From: Pyricularia pennisetigena
Lineage: Eukaryota > Ascomycota > Sordariomycetes > Magnaporthales > Pyriculariaceae
Assembly (NCBI RefSeq): GCF_004337985.1
Contig: NC_043741.1
Span: 2,363,348 to 2,427,347 of the forward strand
Direction of reading: 5' to 3'
Length of the DNA: 64,000 nt
A program made the position numbers and the translations under genes. Within the stretch, counting starts at the first letter, position 1, and every line of letters starts with the position of its first letter. Under the pieces are notes generated by a model. That model was not told the origin of the DNA. It saw only the letters and a program-made list of their open reading frames with translations, and did not search any database. Positions 11,395-24,655 of this stretch are shown piece by piece.

Positions 11395-12512
11395 AGTTCG
11401 AGATCTCAGATATCAAAGATCCAGGCTTGCGCCAAGCCGTTGTGGTATTCCCAGCCAGCCGGAAGAAATGTCCCGGGAGATATTTAGTACGACTAAACTA
11501 GTGGCCTAGTGGGCCAGGTACCTTACCCATGAGGACAGTGGAGTGCCATTAGCACAATGAGGTGTTTGTGGTCTGATGGATGGCTCAGAAACCTCTTTAC
11601 TTTCCGGATTTGTTACGTAAACGTCTAAAGCTTAAGCGCCAAGTAATTGGTATTCAGTCGAGCACTCAATGTTGAAATTGTTATCAAGAATAGAGATTGG
11701 CTGGCTCCTGGCCATCTGATTTCTTGTGACATGGAACGCAACTCTCTTTTCTTCTCTTTTCCTTTTCTGTCTAAGAGGGTAAGGATACGTCTCATTAAAG
11801 TGTTTTGATCAGTCAATAGTATAGATCTACCGTCGGCATGGATAAATGAAAAATTGAAACAACAGTGTACATAACATCTTGGACGGTTTTTTTCTCGTTG
11901 CAAAAAACTATATATTGGAGTTGAAAACCCTTGACTGGTTTTATTCTTGCATCAAGACAACACTCGAGCATACATTGCCTGAATCCCGCCGTTTACTGAT
12001 CTTCATACACTCTCAGGATAGGTTTTGACCATTGTACTAAAACTCAAATCTTGACGCCCGATATTCGCCCTGTCGGCCTGCACTATCGATCCAGATTGCA
12101 GCGTCGGGAAGTAGTTCTCTGCGTCGAAGTGTTGCTGATGTTTTGCTCGCGTTTCGGCAAGCAAGCAGTGAGCGGCCCGGGGCTTATCCGTACTACAGAG
12201 AGGCTAGTCCCGACGCACGGGTTAGACTTGACCGCCGGCGAAGAACCGCCGCATGCAGGTACATGGGGCCTGCAGGTCAAGAGCCCCCCTAAATATTTAG
12301 TAGGGCTGGGAAATATGCAACATGAAGGAGTTAACAGCGGTGTATCAAGTTTCAAGCTTTCTTTTGGGCACGGCAGTGAGCGACTCAGCATCAACGAGAA
12401 TACAAGTTTACACCCTGCCATTCAATAAGCACCTAGATCGCCGATCTCTCTTTCAATTTTTTTTATTCTGTTTTTGTTTTTGTTTTTAAATTCTACATCA
12501 ATCCAGGTACAT

Positions 12513-13579
12513 CTAGTCAAAGTTGCCCTGGTTGGCATTACCCAAGAGCATCTTTGATTCAGGCTTGTACTTCTTGGAGACCATAAAGACGTTGTACTCG
12601 CAGTCCAGCTCAGCACCCATGGGGTCGTCCTTAGCGGCCGGCTTGAAGTCGAGTAGCAGGTCGGGCTTGACGGCCGAGACGGTGTCGGTCTCGAGGTAGG
12701 GATCGTCCCTAGGGTACAGCTGTGCGGTGATGCCTAGGTAGTCCGGGTGGGTGACCATCATGTGGATGTGCGCAGGCCGGTAAGGATGCCTGTGCATCAT
12801 CCTGAGCAGCACGGCGCTGGGACCCGACGTGTCGATGGCGTACTCGGTCGGCTTCAGGCAGTAGAACCAGAAGCGACCCTCTTCGTCCGTCTTGAACTTG
12901 CCGCGCAGGTTGTGACGCGTCTGGTTCTCCGGGTCGAAGACATCGTACTTGCCGTTGGTGCTGGCTTGCCACATGTCGAAGACGGCGCCCGGTATGCCCT
13001 TGCCAGTTTCGACATCCCTGATAACGCCGTGGAACCGGGTCAGCTGACCATCGGGGGGCATGTCCTGAACCACCGAGGCGCCGAGGTCGCGGAAGGGCGT
13101 TTCGGGGGACCAGAAGGGTCCCAGGATGGCAGAAGACGTGGGAGCCTTGCCATCTGGGGTGACGACCTTGTTGTTGATCTCATCAACAAGGCTATCACAG
13201 GAAGTGGGTTTGTTAGCGCAGGATTGGGATCGAGATTTGCAAGAAGGAATCATCTATTTTGGCTCTTGCTGATTGAGCGGAAGAGAAAAGGCACATACGA
13301 CTCGATGCCCAAAATGTCCATCAGACGCCATGTCTCATTCCTGTTCTTCTTGTAGGCCTGGCCAAGAGAGTTTATGTAATTGACACCAATCACCCACTCC
13401 TCCTGAGTGAGCTCGACCTCACGGCAGAAGTCGTGCATATGCCTGATGAGAGAGGTGAGAATTTGCCGATGCCTCGGAAGGGTCTCGGGGCTCATGAGGT
13501 CGATGACATGCTGAGTGAAGTTGGGGTCAAATTTGCTCTCGGCGGGTTTGGCCGCACCATTGGTGTTTTCGGAAGCCAT
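12513..13579 (-). CDS. Intradiol ring-cleavage dioxygenase (catechol/hydroxyquinol 1,2-dioxygenase type)
   Basis: This non-haem Fe(III) enzyme opens catechol-type rings between the two hydroxyls and feeds the 3-oxoadipate route. Two minus-strand exons, 13579-13299 and 13191-12513, sum to 960 nt (319 aa). The donor is GTATGT, the acceptor GATAG, and the frame is kept. The N-terminal helical domain (ETLPRHRQILTSLIRHMHDF, about residues 30-50) is typical of catechol dioxygenases. The beta-core has the expected iron ligands: Tyr in NGKYDVFD, Tyr in KPTEYAID, and two His in RPAHIHMMV. ILGPFWSPETP is the usual linker to the core. There is no signal peptide, so it is cytosolic. Substrate (catechol versus hydroxyquinol) cannot be decided by eye. 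The nearest neighbour is the divergent OPT transporter. Confidence 0.92.
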
Positions 13580-15695
13580 GGTGACTGTATTTGGTGATGA
13601 ACGCTTGTGCAGCCGCGCTAGAGGAGGGAGGGTATGATGTTTAATGCACGGGTATCCAACTCAACGACAAGATCAGATCAAAGAACAAGAATGTAGAAAA
13701 TATGGTTATACACGAATCGATGCAGACATGGAAAAGTAGGGAGGCAGTCGACCTTTGTAGGCGACAGACAGGCGAAAATAGTAGTGAGAGTTGGGGAAAA
13801 ACTATTCCACGAAGCAACCAAGTCCGTCTCGGGCCCTGGGGAAAACAATTACACGACTATGGGGACCGTTCGATACAGGGTCAGCCGTCGCGGAGTCCCC
13901 ACGGTTAGGCATGTGGGCACGAATCAGACGATAGGTAATGACATTATTTTTGCGGCAGCCAAGACCGGCAGTCGGGTTCGGTCGCCCGGTACATGAGAAA
14001 ACCACGGTTTCGTTGGCAGAACATCACGTCAGTCGAGACCTAAACTAGGGATATATGCTTCCGTATTGTAGATAAACCAACATTGGTAAAACCTAGGTAA
14101 ATTAAGTGCTTTGGTCTCAGTATGGCCGAATGGAATAAGTTGATGCATCAACGCGCTTCAATTACTCTCTGACTGCCTCGTTGGCGTGGGAGAAAACTTT
14201 GTCCGACCAGACGTTTTCCTTCTCAAAAGGGTAAAATGTATTTGACCATGGATTTAGGAGGGAGGCTAAGTTGGATTTCGATCATGCGGGAATGATGATC
14301 CAGCACACAGGTTCGCGGTAGATAGGTCAATACCCAATGCCGCCGTCTTGTCTTTGATGGTTCGATCTTTACAGGCAGTTAATTAAACTGAAGAATGCTA
14401 AATGAAATAGAAATAATTCACGCCGAATCGTACCTACCTACCCTTGACCTGTGGTCCAGTTCGAGAAAGTCATAGTTTTGTCCACGCCCGCCAGCCAGAG
14501 GCTGGCAATCTAGTCAGTGCAGTGCGGGGTAAACCACTGTTTATCTTATCGCTCCATCATTGTACAAGTTCCTCAGGACAAACGTTGAAACATTCCAGGG
14601 TTAGGGCTATCTCCGATGGAGCCAAGCTACTGTAGTAAAACAAGGTTCCCCGCACCTGCGGAGCTTCCATTTCCTGGCTAGCGGCCAATTCTCAAGCTGC
14701 AATCAATCTTGCCGTCCTACCACACCTTGCAAGTCAAGCCCCCGAGTAAAGTCGGATTGGAGCAACGCAAACAACCACCGGCCACACTATCTCAGATTAC
14801 CTACTACGTAGGCTATCGGCCGATCGGCACTCAACATTGTTGCCAAGGCATGTGCCATTTCTGTCAATTGCCACAAACCCAACATACATCCAAGAGCTCG
14901 GAAATTTGCCTCAAACGCTACTGAGAATGGCACAACGAACGCCGGGTTCATACAGCCTATGGGGCTGTTGCTGTCAAGACAGTGCGCAGCTGGCAGCGAG
15001 AGATTCTTGAAATATCCTTTCATCTGTGGTCTAGATTGTTTGGCGATTCCAGATTTTGGTGGCTGAGATTTCAGACGACTTTGTCAATATCAAGGCATTG
15101 GAACGTTCCTCACTATTGTGCGACCGAGTGCTGATTAGTGCAGCACTATTGGCCCTGCCGACCCAAACCCTGCCACCATTGCCTATCTCCCCGCCAAAAC
15201 AAGGCTGCAAGGGAGATAAAGCAGGTCAACATGAGATCTGGAAAATCGGTTCTAGGCCTAGCCAGCGGGGTCTGATCCGAACCATCCAGCAGAGGATGGA
15301 GATACATTTTGGGGGCTCGAAAGTGTTTATCAATGCCCGACACAGTAGTCACAAGGCGCCAAGTTATGTGACCTTGGCCACCAAACCCTTGGTTGCGTAA
15401 CAATCCGATGAGTTCCTTGGCCCCACTGACAGTGCTGTCGCATAACAGCCTTCGCAACGTTCCATTCGAGTGTTACTTGCTGCAAAATGCAAAATGAGGA
15501 AGGTGGTGCTAGGACTTCCTGGTGACCATTGGTCAGGGTACCCCGCAAAGCCGTATCCTGAACCATAGGCGGCGGCAAAGGCCCAGGGTCCCCAGGCGAT
15601 AGCCAGTTCGGCACCTTGTATATCACCTTCGGCGGACCGCTCCTCCTTCGTTACTTCTGGAGGCACGTCTGCCAACCCCCGAGCGCGATCCTGCT
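13580..15695. other. Divergent intergenic region, 2.1 kb
   Basis: This region separates the dioxygenase (minus) and the OPT transporter (plus), so it holds both promoters. Short open frames up to ~114 codons occur on both strands but show no domain and overlap one another. No tRNA or repeat was recognised. Confidence 0.5.
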
Positions 15696-18575
15696 TTGCT
15701 GAGTGACATGTCCGTCATGTCTCCCGGCAGCGCTACCTCTGACCTGGACAGGGTGGATAGTTCGCCCAGCCCAGCTGTCTCGGACGACGAGAAGCGGAAT
15801 CCACGGAACGACGATGTTTCTCCCCACCGCAAAGATACCAGCGTGGTTGGGCACAATGAGAAGGACCGCGACATAGACGCCAAAGCTGTGCCTGTTTTCC
15901 CACCTGCAGACTGGGTTGAGCGTCTCAAGGCCGAGTACACCGGTCGCCACGATGCTGGGACCGAGACGCTGCCACCCGGTTGCGATCCCGATCGCATGGC
16001 TGCCGCTGTCCTGACACTGAACGAGGAAGAAGCAGTGCAGGTGCTCAAGAAATTGCTCGAGAGCCAGAAAGAGGATTTCACCATCGACCAAGTCGTGATG
16101 GCCCGGATACGAGAACTCGTCCGAGGCCACGAGCACTGCGAGATGACACATGGCGACTGGGCCTATGAGGTCTGCAAAAGAGCCGGTCTGTACCACAACT
16201 GGTCCCCTTATGCAGAGGTTAGGGCTGTGACATTACCATATGACGACGTGGAGGAGGCTTGTGAAAGCTTCAGGGCCTACCTCTTGGGTTACTTCTGGAT
16301 TTGCGTCTGCACAGCCATCAACAGCTGTAAGTGCCTGTGGAACTACTGATCCAGCACTGTTCGTTTCATCTATTCAATACTGACTCGTTTTCTTTTTCAC
16401 CCAGTTTTCGCTCCCCGTCAACCCGGCATCTCCATTCCTGGATCGGTGATTCAGCTCATCCTTGTCCCCATGGGGAGAGCAATGGCATACATTCTCCCCG
16501 ACTGGGGCTTCAGGTGGCGTGGAACACGATACACCCTGAACCCGGGTCCCTGGACAGCCAAGGAACAGCTCTTCACGACCATCATCTTCAACGGCGCATC
16601 GGGTATTGGCAACATGACAGGCCTGCTTGTGATGCGTCTCCCAGTATTCTTCAACCAGAGGTGGGCGACCTACGGATTCAACATCATGCTGGCCTTGTCC
16701 AACCAGGTATTCGGCCTTGGCATGGCTGGTATCTTGCGTCGTCTTAGTGTCTACCCCATCGAGGCGGTGTGGCCCAGTACTCTACCCGTTCTCGCTCTGA
16801 ACCGTACCCTGATGAATGCCGATAGCAAGACGGAGAAGATCAACGGCTGGACTATGACTCGGTATAGAATGTTCCTTTGGTCAGGCCTCTTCTTCCTGGT
16901 ATACTACTGGATTCCCAACCGTTTCTGGGAGGGCCTCCGCCTATTTAACTGGCTGACGTGGATTGATCCCAACAACTTCAATCTCGCTGCCATCACCGGC
17001 TCATACGGCGGCATGGGCTACAACCCATTCTCCAGCTTTGACCCTAACATATCTGGGTCCGGGACAATGAACGCCCCCTTTTTTGCACAGCTACAGCAGT
17101 TTGTCATGAGAGCCCTTTCGGGGATTATCATTCTCATTATGTACTACAAGAACGCTTTCTGGTCGGCGTTCTTGCCAATCAACTCCAACTCGGCATTCGA
17201 CAACAAAGCCAAGCCTTACAACATATCCATGGTCCTCAACAGCGATGACACACTCAACATGCAAAAATACGAGACTTACGGCCCTCCGTATTATGCCATC
17301 GCAAACCTGTTCATCACCGGTGTCAACTTCATCTACTACACCTTTTCAATTGTCTACGTTTTCACCAAGTTCTGGAAGCCCATCAAGAAAGCGTTTGTTG
17401 GCATCGTCGTCAACACTGTCAAGCGCCGAAGTGTCTATAGCGGCTTCGAGGACGGGCACACCCGCATGATGAGGGTGAACTACAAAGAAGTGCCCGAGTG
17501 GTGGTACGGACTACTCTTTACATTTGGCTTCGTGATTTCCATCATCAGCCTCGAAGCCTGGCCGACCGACACGCCGTGGTGGTCCATGCTCGGCGTCACC
17601 GGAATCGGTGCTCTGCTGACCATTCCCTGGGTTGTCATCGAGTCGATCGCAAGCACTGGTATTGCAGTCAACGTCATCTGGCAGGTTCTGCCCGGTATCT
17701 GGTTTCCGGGCCGGCCAATGCCTCAGCTGATCATCCTGATGCTGGGTGCCGCCTTCGAGATCATGGCGGGAGGCTTCTCACACGACCTCAAATATGCGCA
17801 TTACGCCAAAATTCCTCCTCGCGCCGTCTTCCGCGGACATGTCTCGTCCGTCATGGTCAACTGCTTCATTTACGTGGCCATGATTGAGGTCATGATGGCG
17901 TACGCCAATTCGGACAACACTTTGTGCCAATGGGATAACAAGCAAGCCATGGTGTGTCAGTATGCAAACTCTGTGTACTCCTCAACCATCTTTTACGGCA
18001 TTTTCGGCACCAACAACATGTTCAAACTATACCCGATCCTCCCGTGGTGTTTCCTCATCGGCGCCGTCCTGGGCGTCATCTGGATCAGTGGCGAGAAGCT
18101 TCTTCCCCGTTTGCGGCCGCACATCAAGGCACGCCTCGGCAGCGAGCGTGGCTCAAAATTTGACCGCTACATTTGGGACCCCGCGGCGGCGACGCTGGCT
18201 TGCCTGAACCCGGCCATTGCGCTCTCGGGTGCGTTGCAGTGGGCTGGCAATAACAACCTCACCTACGCAACGCTCGGCATATACCTCGCATGGTACTTTC
18301 AATACTACCTCAAGCGGCGCTACACTGCGTGGTGGGGCAAGTACGCGTACCTTATCTTCGCCGGTCTGGCGGTAGGTGTAGCCATCTCTGGTCTGATCGT
18401 GACGCTGGTCTTTTCGTTTGGGGCTGGCAAGGGCGTCGAAATGAAGTGGTGGGGTAACGAGGTGGCCAAGGCTGGCGTCGACTTCAAGCTGTACACGAAC
18501 GAGGCGCGTCTCATGGAGGTTGGTGAGCGCGGTTACTTTGGGTTGGACCCGAAGGATTTTCCAAAGGGATGGTAG
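15696..18575 (+). CDS. OPT-family oligopeptide transporter (ISP4/OPT type)
   Basis: This is a plasma-membrane proton-coupled importer of small peptides. Exons are 15696-16326 and 16405-18575, together 933 aa. The intron (GTAAGT...CCCAG) splits a Phe codon and gives INSFFAPRQPGISIPG, which is continuous with the family. The ~120-residue N-terminus is hydrophilic; Met1 or Met5 could be the start. The conserved pre-helix segment SPYAEVRAVTLPYDD comes next, then the OPT signature LNPGPWTAKEQ, GLGMAGILRR and YPIEAVWPSTLPVLALN. About 14-16 hydrophobic helices follow. The C-terminal YFGLDPKDFPKGW is a typical tail. Length and motifs fit an intact transporter. It lies upstream of the secreted GH3 enzyme on the same strand, but 1.26 kb apart, so they are separate transcripts. 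Confidence 0.95.
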
Positions 18576-19831
18576 AAGCTTTAGAAGATGGGCTGTGTGG
18601 TTGCTGGGTGTGTTGGATAACATCCGGTAACTAACATGGGATTGTTGCCTACCTTTTTCAATAAATCTGATATGTGATTCTTGATCAAGTCAATATTCGA
18701 CGAAAAGGCAATCCTACCGCTGTCATCCGTACCACAGGCATTGAAGCCCTGATATCCAAGATGCATGCACTTGTTCGCTCCCGACTTCGCTGCAAGACTG
18801 GGGAGATGCAGTATTGGAGTCGTGGCGCAGTACGACGTTTATTTCTGAGGTGGGTAATTGTTGGTGCCGGGAGTTTTGCCTCTGGTTTGGTGAGCCGACG
18901 ACTGCCAGTCGTACAGATCCGATCAACCGTGTCCCCGTGCGTTGAAGAAAAGAGTTTATCATCCCATTTCTGGCCAAAAATGATATCAAGTCTAATCTAA
19001 TCTAGAACTCACTTCTAGTTTGCTGCTCCATGATAATCCTACATATCCCTGAGCGGCATTTCGACTACAACATTGCTCTCTTCAGTTTATCATTTTGCCG
19101 TTAAATCATGTCATAGTACTTGCAAAGCTCGAATAATTGCCGATGTGTGTGTTGCACAACAAGTCTTCGACACCCGCTCAACTACGAATATATGATTTCT
19201 GCCCAAGTGTGCGGTATCGAGTTTGCAGCGACATTTGCACTCTTCCCCGAACCTCCAAGAAGCAAGATGGACGTGGTGGCGCATCTCGGGGTAGAGTTCA
19301 CCGGACGTGTAGCTCGGCCCAACGGTTCCCCGCGCGGGACAGGGGTTGGCAAACTCACTATCAAACCGTAGCCTATGAACGAGGTGCAACGTTCCGTTCG
19401 ACTAGATTACTCCTCACGAGCAGGACACTCGCTTGGCAGTGCCTAGAAAAAAAAAAGGGCCGACCTTGCTTTTTTTCCCCTTCTCCGCTTCCCACTATAC
19501 TTTTGCATGTTCTCATCGTCAAAGCGAGAATAAGTCCCGGGCGACTCATTCAACCCGGAAGTCAAATCCAAGTGGACTGATGTTTCGGCAAAGAAAAAAA
19601 CAGCAACAAGGCACACCCACACGAAAATAAAATAGACCGTATACTGGCCGTTTTGGCTGAATAGAGGCAGTTAAGATGAAAGAAGATAATAGGCTACTGG
19701 GAGAGTACAAGGACCATGGCGGCGACTCAAGGGGGATAGGAGCACATGCATCTGATGCACCGGGACGACAATTTAAATCGGAACATTGGCGCAGTTCTTG
19801 CCACGCCCTGAGGCGATTTTCAAAGTATGTG
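18576..19831. other. Intergenic region, 1.26 kb
   Basis: This holds the 3' flank of the OPT gene and the promoter of the GH3 gene. Short overlapping frames only. A purine run near 19447-19460 and a T-rich stretch after it are the main compositional features. Confidence 0.5.
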
Positions 19832-22395
19832 ATGATCGCAATGGCTCTCAAGGTTTTCTTTGGGGCCCTTCTTGGGCTTTTGCCATATCTCGCCGACGAG
19901 GTCCAGGGGGCAATCACGTACCCGGACTGCGAAAATGGCCCCTTGTCCACCAACATCGTCTGCGATGTGGCTGCCACTCCGGCCGAGAGAGCCGCGGGCC
20001 TCGTCGATATCATGGAGCTTGAGGAGAAGCTTGAGAATCTGGTCAAGTATGTCTGTCCTGCTTCGGCTTTTTACAATCCTTGGTGAATAGCAGAAGCCCG
20101 CCGTTCCCCCGGCGATGCTGACATTCCCCGCCCACAGCAACTCTCCCGGTGCGCCCAGGATAGGGCTCCCGTCGTACGAGTGGTGGTCCGAGGCCCTGCA
20201 CGGTGTGGCCAAATCACCCGGCGTGACCTTCAACAAGTCATCCAGCGGGGCCTTTTCCTCTGCGACGTCCTTTGCCAACCCCATCGTCCTCTCTGCCGCG
20301 TTTGACGATGAGCTGGTAGAGGCGGTGGCGATGCAGATCAGCACCGAAGCCCGGGCGTTCAGCAACGCGGGCCTGGCCGGGCTGGACTGGTGGACGCCCA
20401 ACATCAACCCGTACAAGGACCCGCGGTGGGGCCGGGGTATGGAGACGCCGGGCGAGGACGCGCTCCGCATCTCAAAGTACGTCAAGGCGCTCTTGCGGGG
20501 CCTCGAGGGCAGCGACCCGACGACCAGGAAGATGATTGCCAACTGCAAGCACTATGCGGCCAACGACCTCGAGAGGTGGAACGGCGTGACGCGCTACAAC
20601 TTTGACGCCCCCGTGACGCTGCAGGACCTGTCCGAGTACTACCTGCCGGCGTTCAAGCAGTGCGCCAGGGACAGCAACGTCGGGTCCTTCATGTGTGCAT
20701 ACAACGCCATGTCGATCAAGGGCAAGAACCTCTCCTGGAACGGGACACCGGTCTGTGCGAGCAAGTACCTGATGCATGACATCCTGAGGGAGCACTGGGG
20801 ATGGAAGAAGCACAACAACTGGATCACGAGCGATTGCAACGCTGTTTTGCGTGAGTTCTTCTGATCACAAGCCGCGCTGTAGGCTTTGAGTTGGATACTC
20901 AAATATGTTGACACAAACAAACGTAGACATGTGGAACCAGCACCACTGGTCAGCCACCCGTGAAGATGCTGCGGGCTCCGCCTACACTGCCGGGACCGAT
21001 ACAGTGTGCGAGGTTTCAAACTACGACAAGACTGCTGTCAAGGAAGCCTATGACAGGGGTCTCCTTGATGAACATGTCGTCGATCGGGCGCTCAAACGTC
21101 TGTACGAGGGCCTTGTCCGTGCGGGATACTTTGATGGCCCGGACGCTCCGTACCGCAACATCACCTGGGCGGACGTCAACACCCCTGAGGCGAGGAAACT
21201 GGCGCTCAGGTCTGCTGCGGAAGGGATGGTGCTGACCAAGAATAATGGCTTCTTGCCGATCAAGTTGGAGGAACTACAGAAGGGGGGTAAGACCATAGCG
21301 CTGATTGGGAACTGGACAAACAATGGAGAGCAGATGCTTGGGACTTATAGCGGGATTGCGCCTTTCAGGAACACGCCGCTCGCTGCTGCCAAAGCGCTCA
21401 ATCTCAAAGTTGTCACGGCAGGTGGTCCAGTCAACCAGAGTACTGGGAGCCCCGACAGCTGGACCAGGCCTGCCTTGAATGCGGCCAAACAGGCGGATGT
21501 CGTTCTGTACTTTGGCGGGATTGATCTCTCTGTTGAGGCCGAGGACAGAGACAGGTACTCACTCGCTTGGCCTAGCGCTCAAGCAAAGCTGCTTCGGGAT
21601 ATTTCTGCCCTGGGCAAGCCGACAGTAGTGGTACAGCTGGGAACAATGCTTGACGACACTGCCCTGCTGGAGAACAACAACATCTCGGCTATCATCTGGG
21701 CGGGATATCCTGGCCAGGATGGCGGCACTGCCGCGTTCGACATCATCACCGGCAAGACCGCTCCTTCGGGCCGGCTTCCCGTCACCCAATATCCAGCCAA
21801 TTATGCAAATCAGGTCCCCATGACAGACATGGAGGTCCGACCGTCCAAGGAGACCAAGGGAAGCAACGGGGCCACGGCCGGCAACCCGGGTCGGACATAC
21901 AGGTGGTATGACCAAGCGGTCCACCCGTTCGGGTTCGGGCTGCACTACACGAACTTCACCACCTCTGTGGCCGTGGCCTCTTCGGCCACCATCTCCACCT
22001 CGGACCTCGCATCAGGTTGCAAGAAGGAGAAACACATGGACAAGTGCGCGTTTCCGTCCTCGCTCGAAGTCTCCGTCACCAACGCGGGAAAATCGGTCAC
22101 GTCGTCCTACGCGGCCCTGGCGTTTGTGCGGGGAGAGTATGGGCCGAGGCCGTATCCGCTCAAGACGCTGGTTTCGTACGGAAAAGTGCACCACATCGCA
22201 CCCGGGCAGACCAAGAAGCTGAAACTGGGGTTGACTCTGGGCGACCTCGCCAGGACGGCGGAGAATGGTGACCTGGTGCTATATCCGGGCAAGTATGAGG
22301 TATTGGTGGACGTGCCGACGGCGGCCAAGGCGAGCTTTGAGATTCGTGGGGATGAGCTTGTTCTCGATCAATTCCCGCAGCCAAAGGATGATTAG
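19832..22395 (+). CDS. Secreted GH3 beta-xylosidase-type glycoside hydrolase
   Basis: This enzyme releases terminal xylose or related sugars from xylo-oligosaccharides outside the cell. Exons are 19832-20046, 20138-20850 and 20927-22395, giving 798 aa. All three junctions keep frame (GTATGT...CACAG, GTGAGT...CGTAG). The start MIAMALKVFFGALLGLLPYL gives a signal peptide cut near VQG; an upstream in-frame Met would bury it. GH3 landmarks are LPSYEWWSEALHGVA, the (alpha/beta)8 core with NCKHYAANDLE, nucleophile Asp in ITSDCNAV, and the acid/base region GGIDLSVEAEDRDRY. The last are typical of fungal beta-xylosidases. A fibronectin-III-like C-terminal domain ends the protein (GKYEVLVDVPT). Beta-xylosidase is favoured over beta-glucosidase by SDCNAV and VEAE. 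No damage was seen. Confidence 0.93.
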
Positions 22396-22883
22396 GTAGT
22401 TGAAAATGGTTGGGTATAGGATGCGATCTGGCAGAGATACACGGCTCTGAAATGCTCCAAAAGTCTGGTTAAGGAAACTGCAGATATGTCTGCACTTTTT
22501 TTTCCGCTCCTCAAAATATCATGATTGCTCAGCTCAAATTGAAGTTCTTAGTCAGAGGCTTATGTAACGATGGCCTTTCTGTGGCCGGGCGAAAATCCCT
22601 TTTCATTCTCTGTTGCGCCCAAGTTCAGGGACGTACGGATCCTGATGAGGGGCACTTGGATTCATTTAGGAACTGCATTACCTCATCAATTGCCTCCAAT
22701 GAATCAGTAAGGCAGCTGCTCTGCTCTTGCCTCAAAAAGGAAGAGGAAGGCACATGTCCAGCGTGCGGTAGCCCACTTCAACACAGCAATGCCGGGGAAA
22801 ACGGTGACTGGCTTGCTCCATAAACCCACCCTAAATCTCCGCCAGAACTCGCAGCAACCTGTATTTTCACCACTGCGTGAACC
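22396..22883. other. Intergenic region, ~0.5 kb
   Basis: 3' flank of the GH3 gene. One 100-codon open frame (22521-22823) has a CPACGSPLQH motif but no recognisable domain, and is treated as chance. Confidence 0.4.
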
Positions 22884-24655
22884 ATGCCCCATGATCAAGA
22901 TGTGATAGCTTCAAAGTTGTCAGAAACTCCATTCCAGCTAGAGATGTCTGGTCAGTCAGTTCTAGGAGGCACGGAGGTGCCTACTGGTGGAAATGGTGCA
23001 GGCCGACAGACATCAAAAATTGTCAGGCTTCCGTCGTTTGAAGGTTGCCCATACTCTTTGATGCATATTCCCGAAGCTGACAAGATGCCTTTGACCAAAC
23101 CAAACAGGACACAACATCGACCTTGGCAACACTTGGAAACGGTGGAACGGTTTCATACCAGACACAGCAAGATTTGGCAGCAGCCATGAGAGCTCCCTGG
23201 AATATGGACGCAGCAAAAGCTGCACAGCTATCCAAGGGTAAGTTTCCCTCGAGAATAGTGCCAACTGCTAGAATTAACGAGAGACTGACCAGTCGTGCGC
23301 CTGAGATGATATTGTGCTAAAAGAAAAACCTAGCGCAATGGCTCCAGGCTCACGAAGCGATCCTCCTCGAATGTGGCTATCTCGTCTGTCTCGATGGCCA
23401 CGCCGAAGAACCCCGCGATGCTTATCATCCTATCACACCCAAGAACGGTGTGAGCACAGCTCTTCCAGAGTTCAACCAGATTCAAGAGCTTTACGACTAC
23501 CTGAAAAAGCAATCCATGCCCTTGGCCGTTCGACAAATTTGCCAGCGGGCATCACCTAACCTGTATGCTGCAGCCTATCCGGTCGACGCTTTAGGATTAC
23601 CCACGCAGCCTAGCCTGCCTGAGATTGACGATATAGACAATCCAGAGGTGATCATCCAACTCCAGGTCCCCTTTGTTGCCCTGGCTTTGGTGCTCCAGCA
23701 GCATGTCAAGGTGGTACACGAAGAGCTGGGGTTTGAACTAGACCCAGCCCCAGACCTTCAGAAACGTGCCAAGATGGTCAGCACTGGGAGAGGTCCCCGC
23801 AGACCCAAGAAAAAGATGCCCATGGAGGAGCAAATAACAGTTCAGGCTATTCCCGAAGTTGCGGAGGACATCCAGATGCGTACGGAGCCTACGAAAAAGC
23901 CCGCTGCTACTGCATCTTGGGACTTGGAGCAGGCAAGAAGGTCGATCCCGGTAAAAGACCTTTTAGAGACGAGAAAGAAGGGCAACACCAATCGCAAAGT
24001 CACCGAAACCCAATTGAAAAGGCACGAGAGACGAGAGAGAGCGACATCAGGCCTGAAAGAGTTGGTAAAGCAACTAATCATGCCATGGCTCCAAAACAGA
24101 GGACAGTTTTTAAGGCAGCAGAGACAGCCTCGTGAGTGCGAAGAAGCAGCCCATAACGAGCGGCTGGGTGTTAAAAACGCGGATTTGACCGGCTTAAATT
24201 GCAAGGAGAACCGTATCCTTCGCCGACTTGAGAAGTCCAAGGATTGGGTGGAAAGATCGAGATGGTCGGATGATCTAGAGAAACGCATCAAGAATATCAA
24301 TGAGCTGCGGCATGCGATTCGTGCGAACACCGGAAAAGTCGCGGAGCTTGATCAGGAATTGATAACTCTCAAGGAGTTGCAGGCGAAGCGGGAGAGAGAG
24401 AATCGGAAAGCTTCCCAAAGCGTCAGGGATCTTGAAGCACACTTGTCCAGGCTGAGGGACATGAGGGCCCATGTCTTGCAAGAGTATGAAGGCGCCACTA
24501 ACGGAGATTTCGATGGCAACACATCAGCACCGAAGCCCATTGCACCTAGCCCCTTGGTCGCTCGGGAGGTGCTCAAAGGAGAGTCCTTCACCAAAATGAG
24601 TAAGAGAAGGTCCGAAAACTCTCATGTGACACCTGCCGCTATCCAAGATCAATAG
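22884..24655 (+). CDS. Unrecognised coiled-coil-rich protein
   Basis: I do not recognise this gene. A four-exon model 22884-23043, 23085-23237, 23334-24655 with in-frame joins gives 544 aa. The second intron (GTAAGT...CCTAG) is well supported because it restores WLQAHEAILLECGYLVC before the long exon. The first intron is only 41 nt with a weak GTTGCC donor, so the true 5' end may differ. Residues ~105-240 look globular (NQIQELYDYLKKQS, EVIIQLQVPFVALALVLQQH). The remainder is basic and helical (KRHERRERATSGLKELVKQL). A likely coiled coil lies near residues 400-480 (LDQELITLKELQAKRERE). Basic patches (RGPRRPKKK) suggest a nuclear location. There is no signal peptide or membrane segment. It could be a recently derived lineage gene. 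Confidence 0.55.

Larger units (their letters stand above)
9683..12512. other. Intergenic region containing an assembly gap
   Basis: About 2.1 kb of sequenced DNA surrounds a 765-nt gap. The left part (9683-10569) is the DUF7703 promoter side. The right part (11394-12512) is the 3' flank of the dioxygenase gene. No coding region could be supported, and a gene inside the gap cannot be excluded. Confidence 0.5.

Noticed and set aside
10498..11509. Long open frames spanning the N block
   Set aside because: They exist only because N translates as unknown; they carry no real sequence.
22521..22823. 100-codon frame with a CPAC motif
   Set aside because: A single Cys pair is not enough; no zinc-finger partner residues and no family resemblance.
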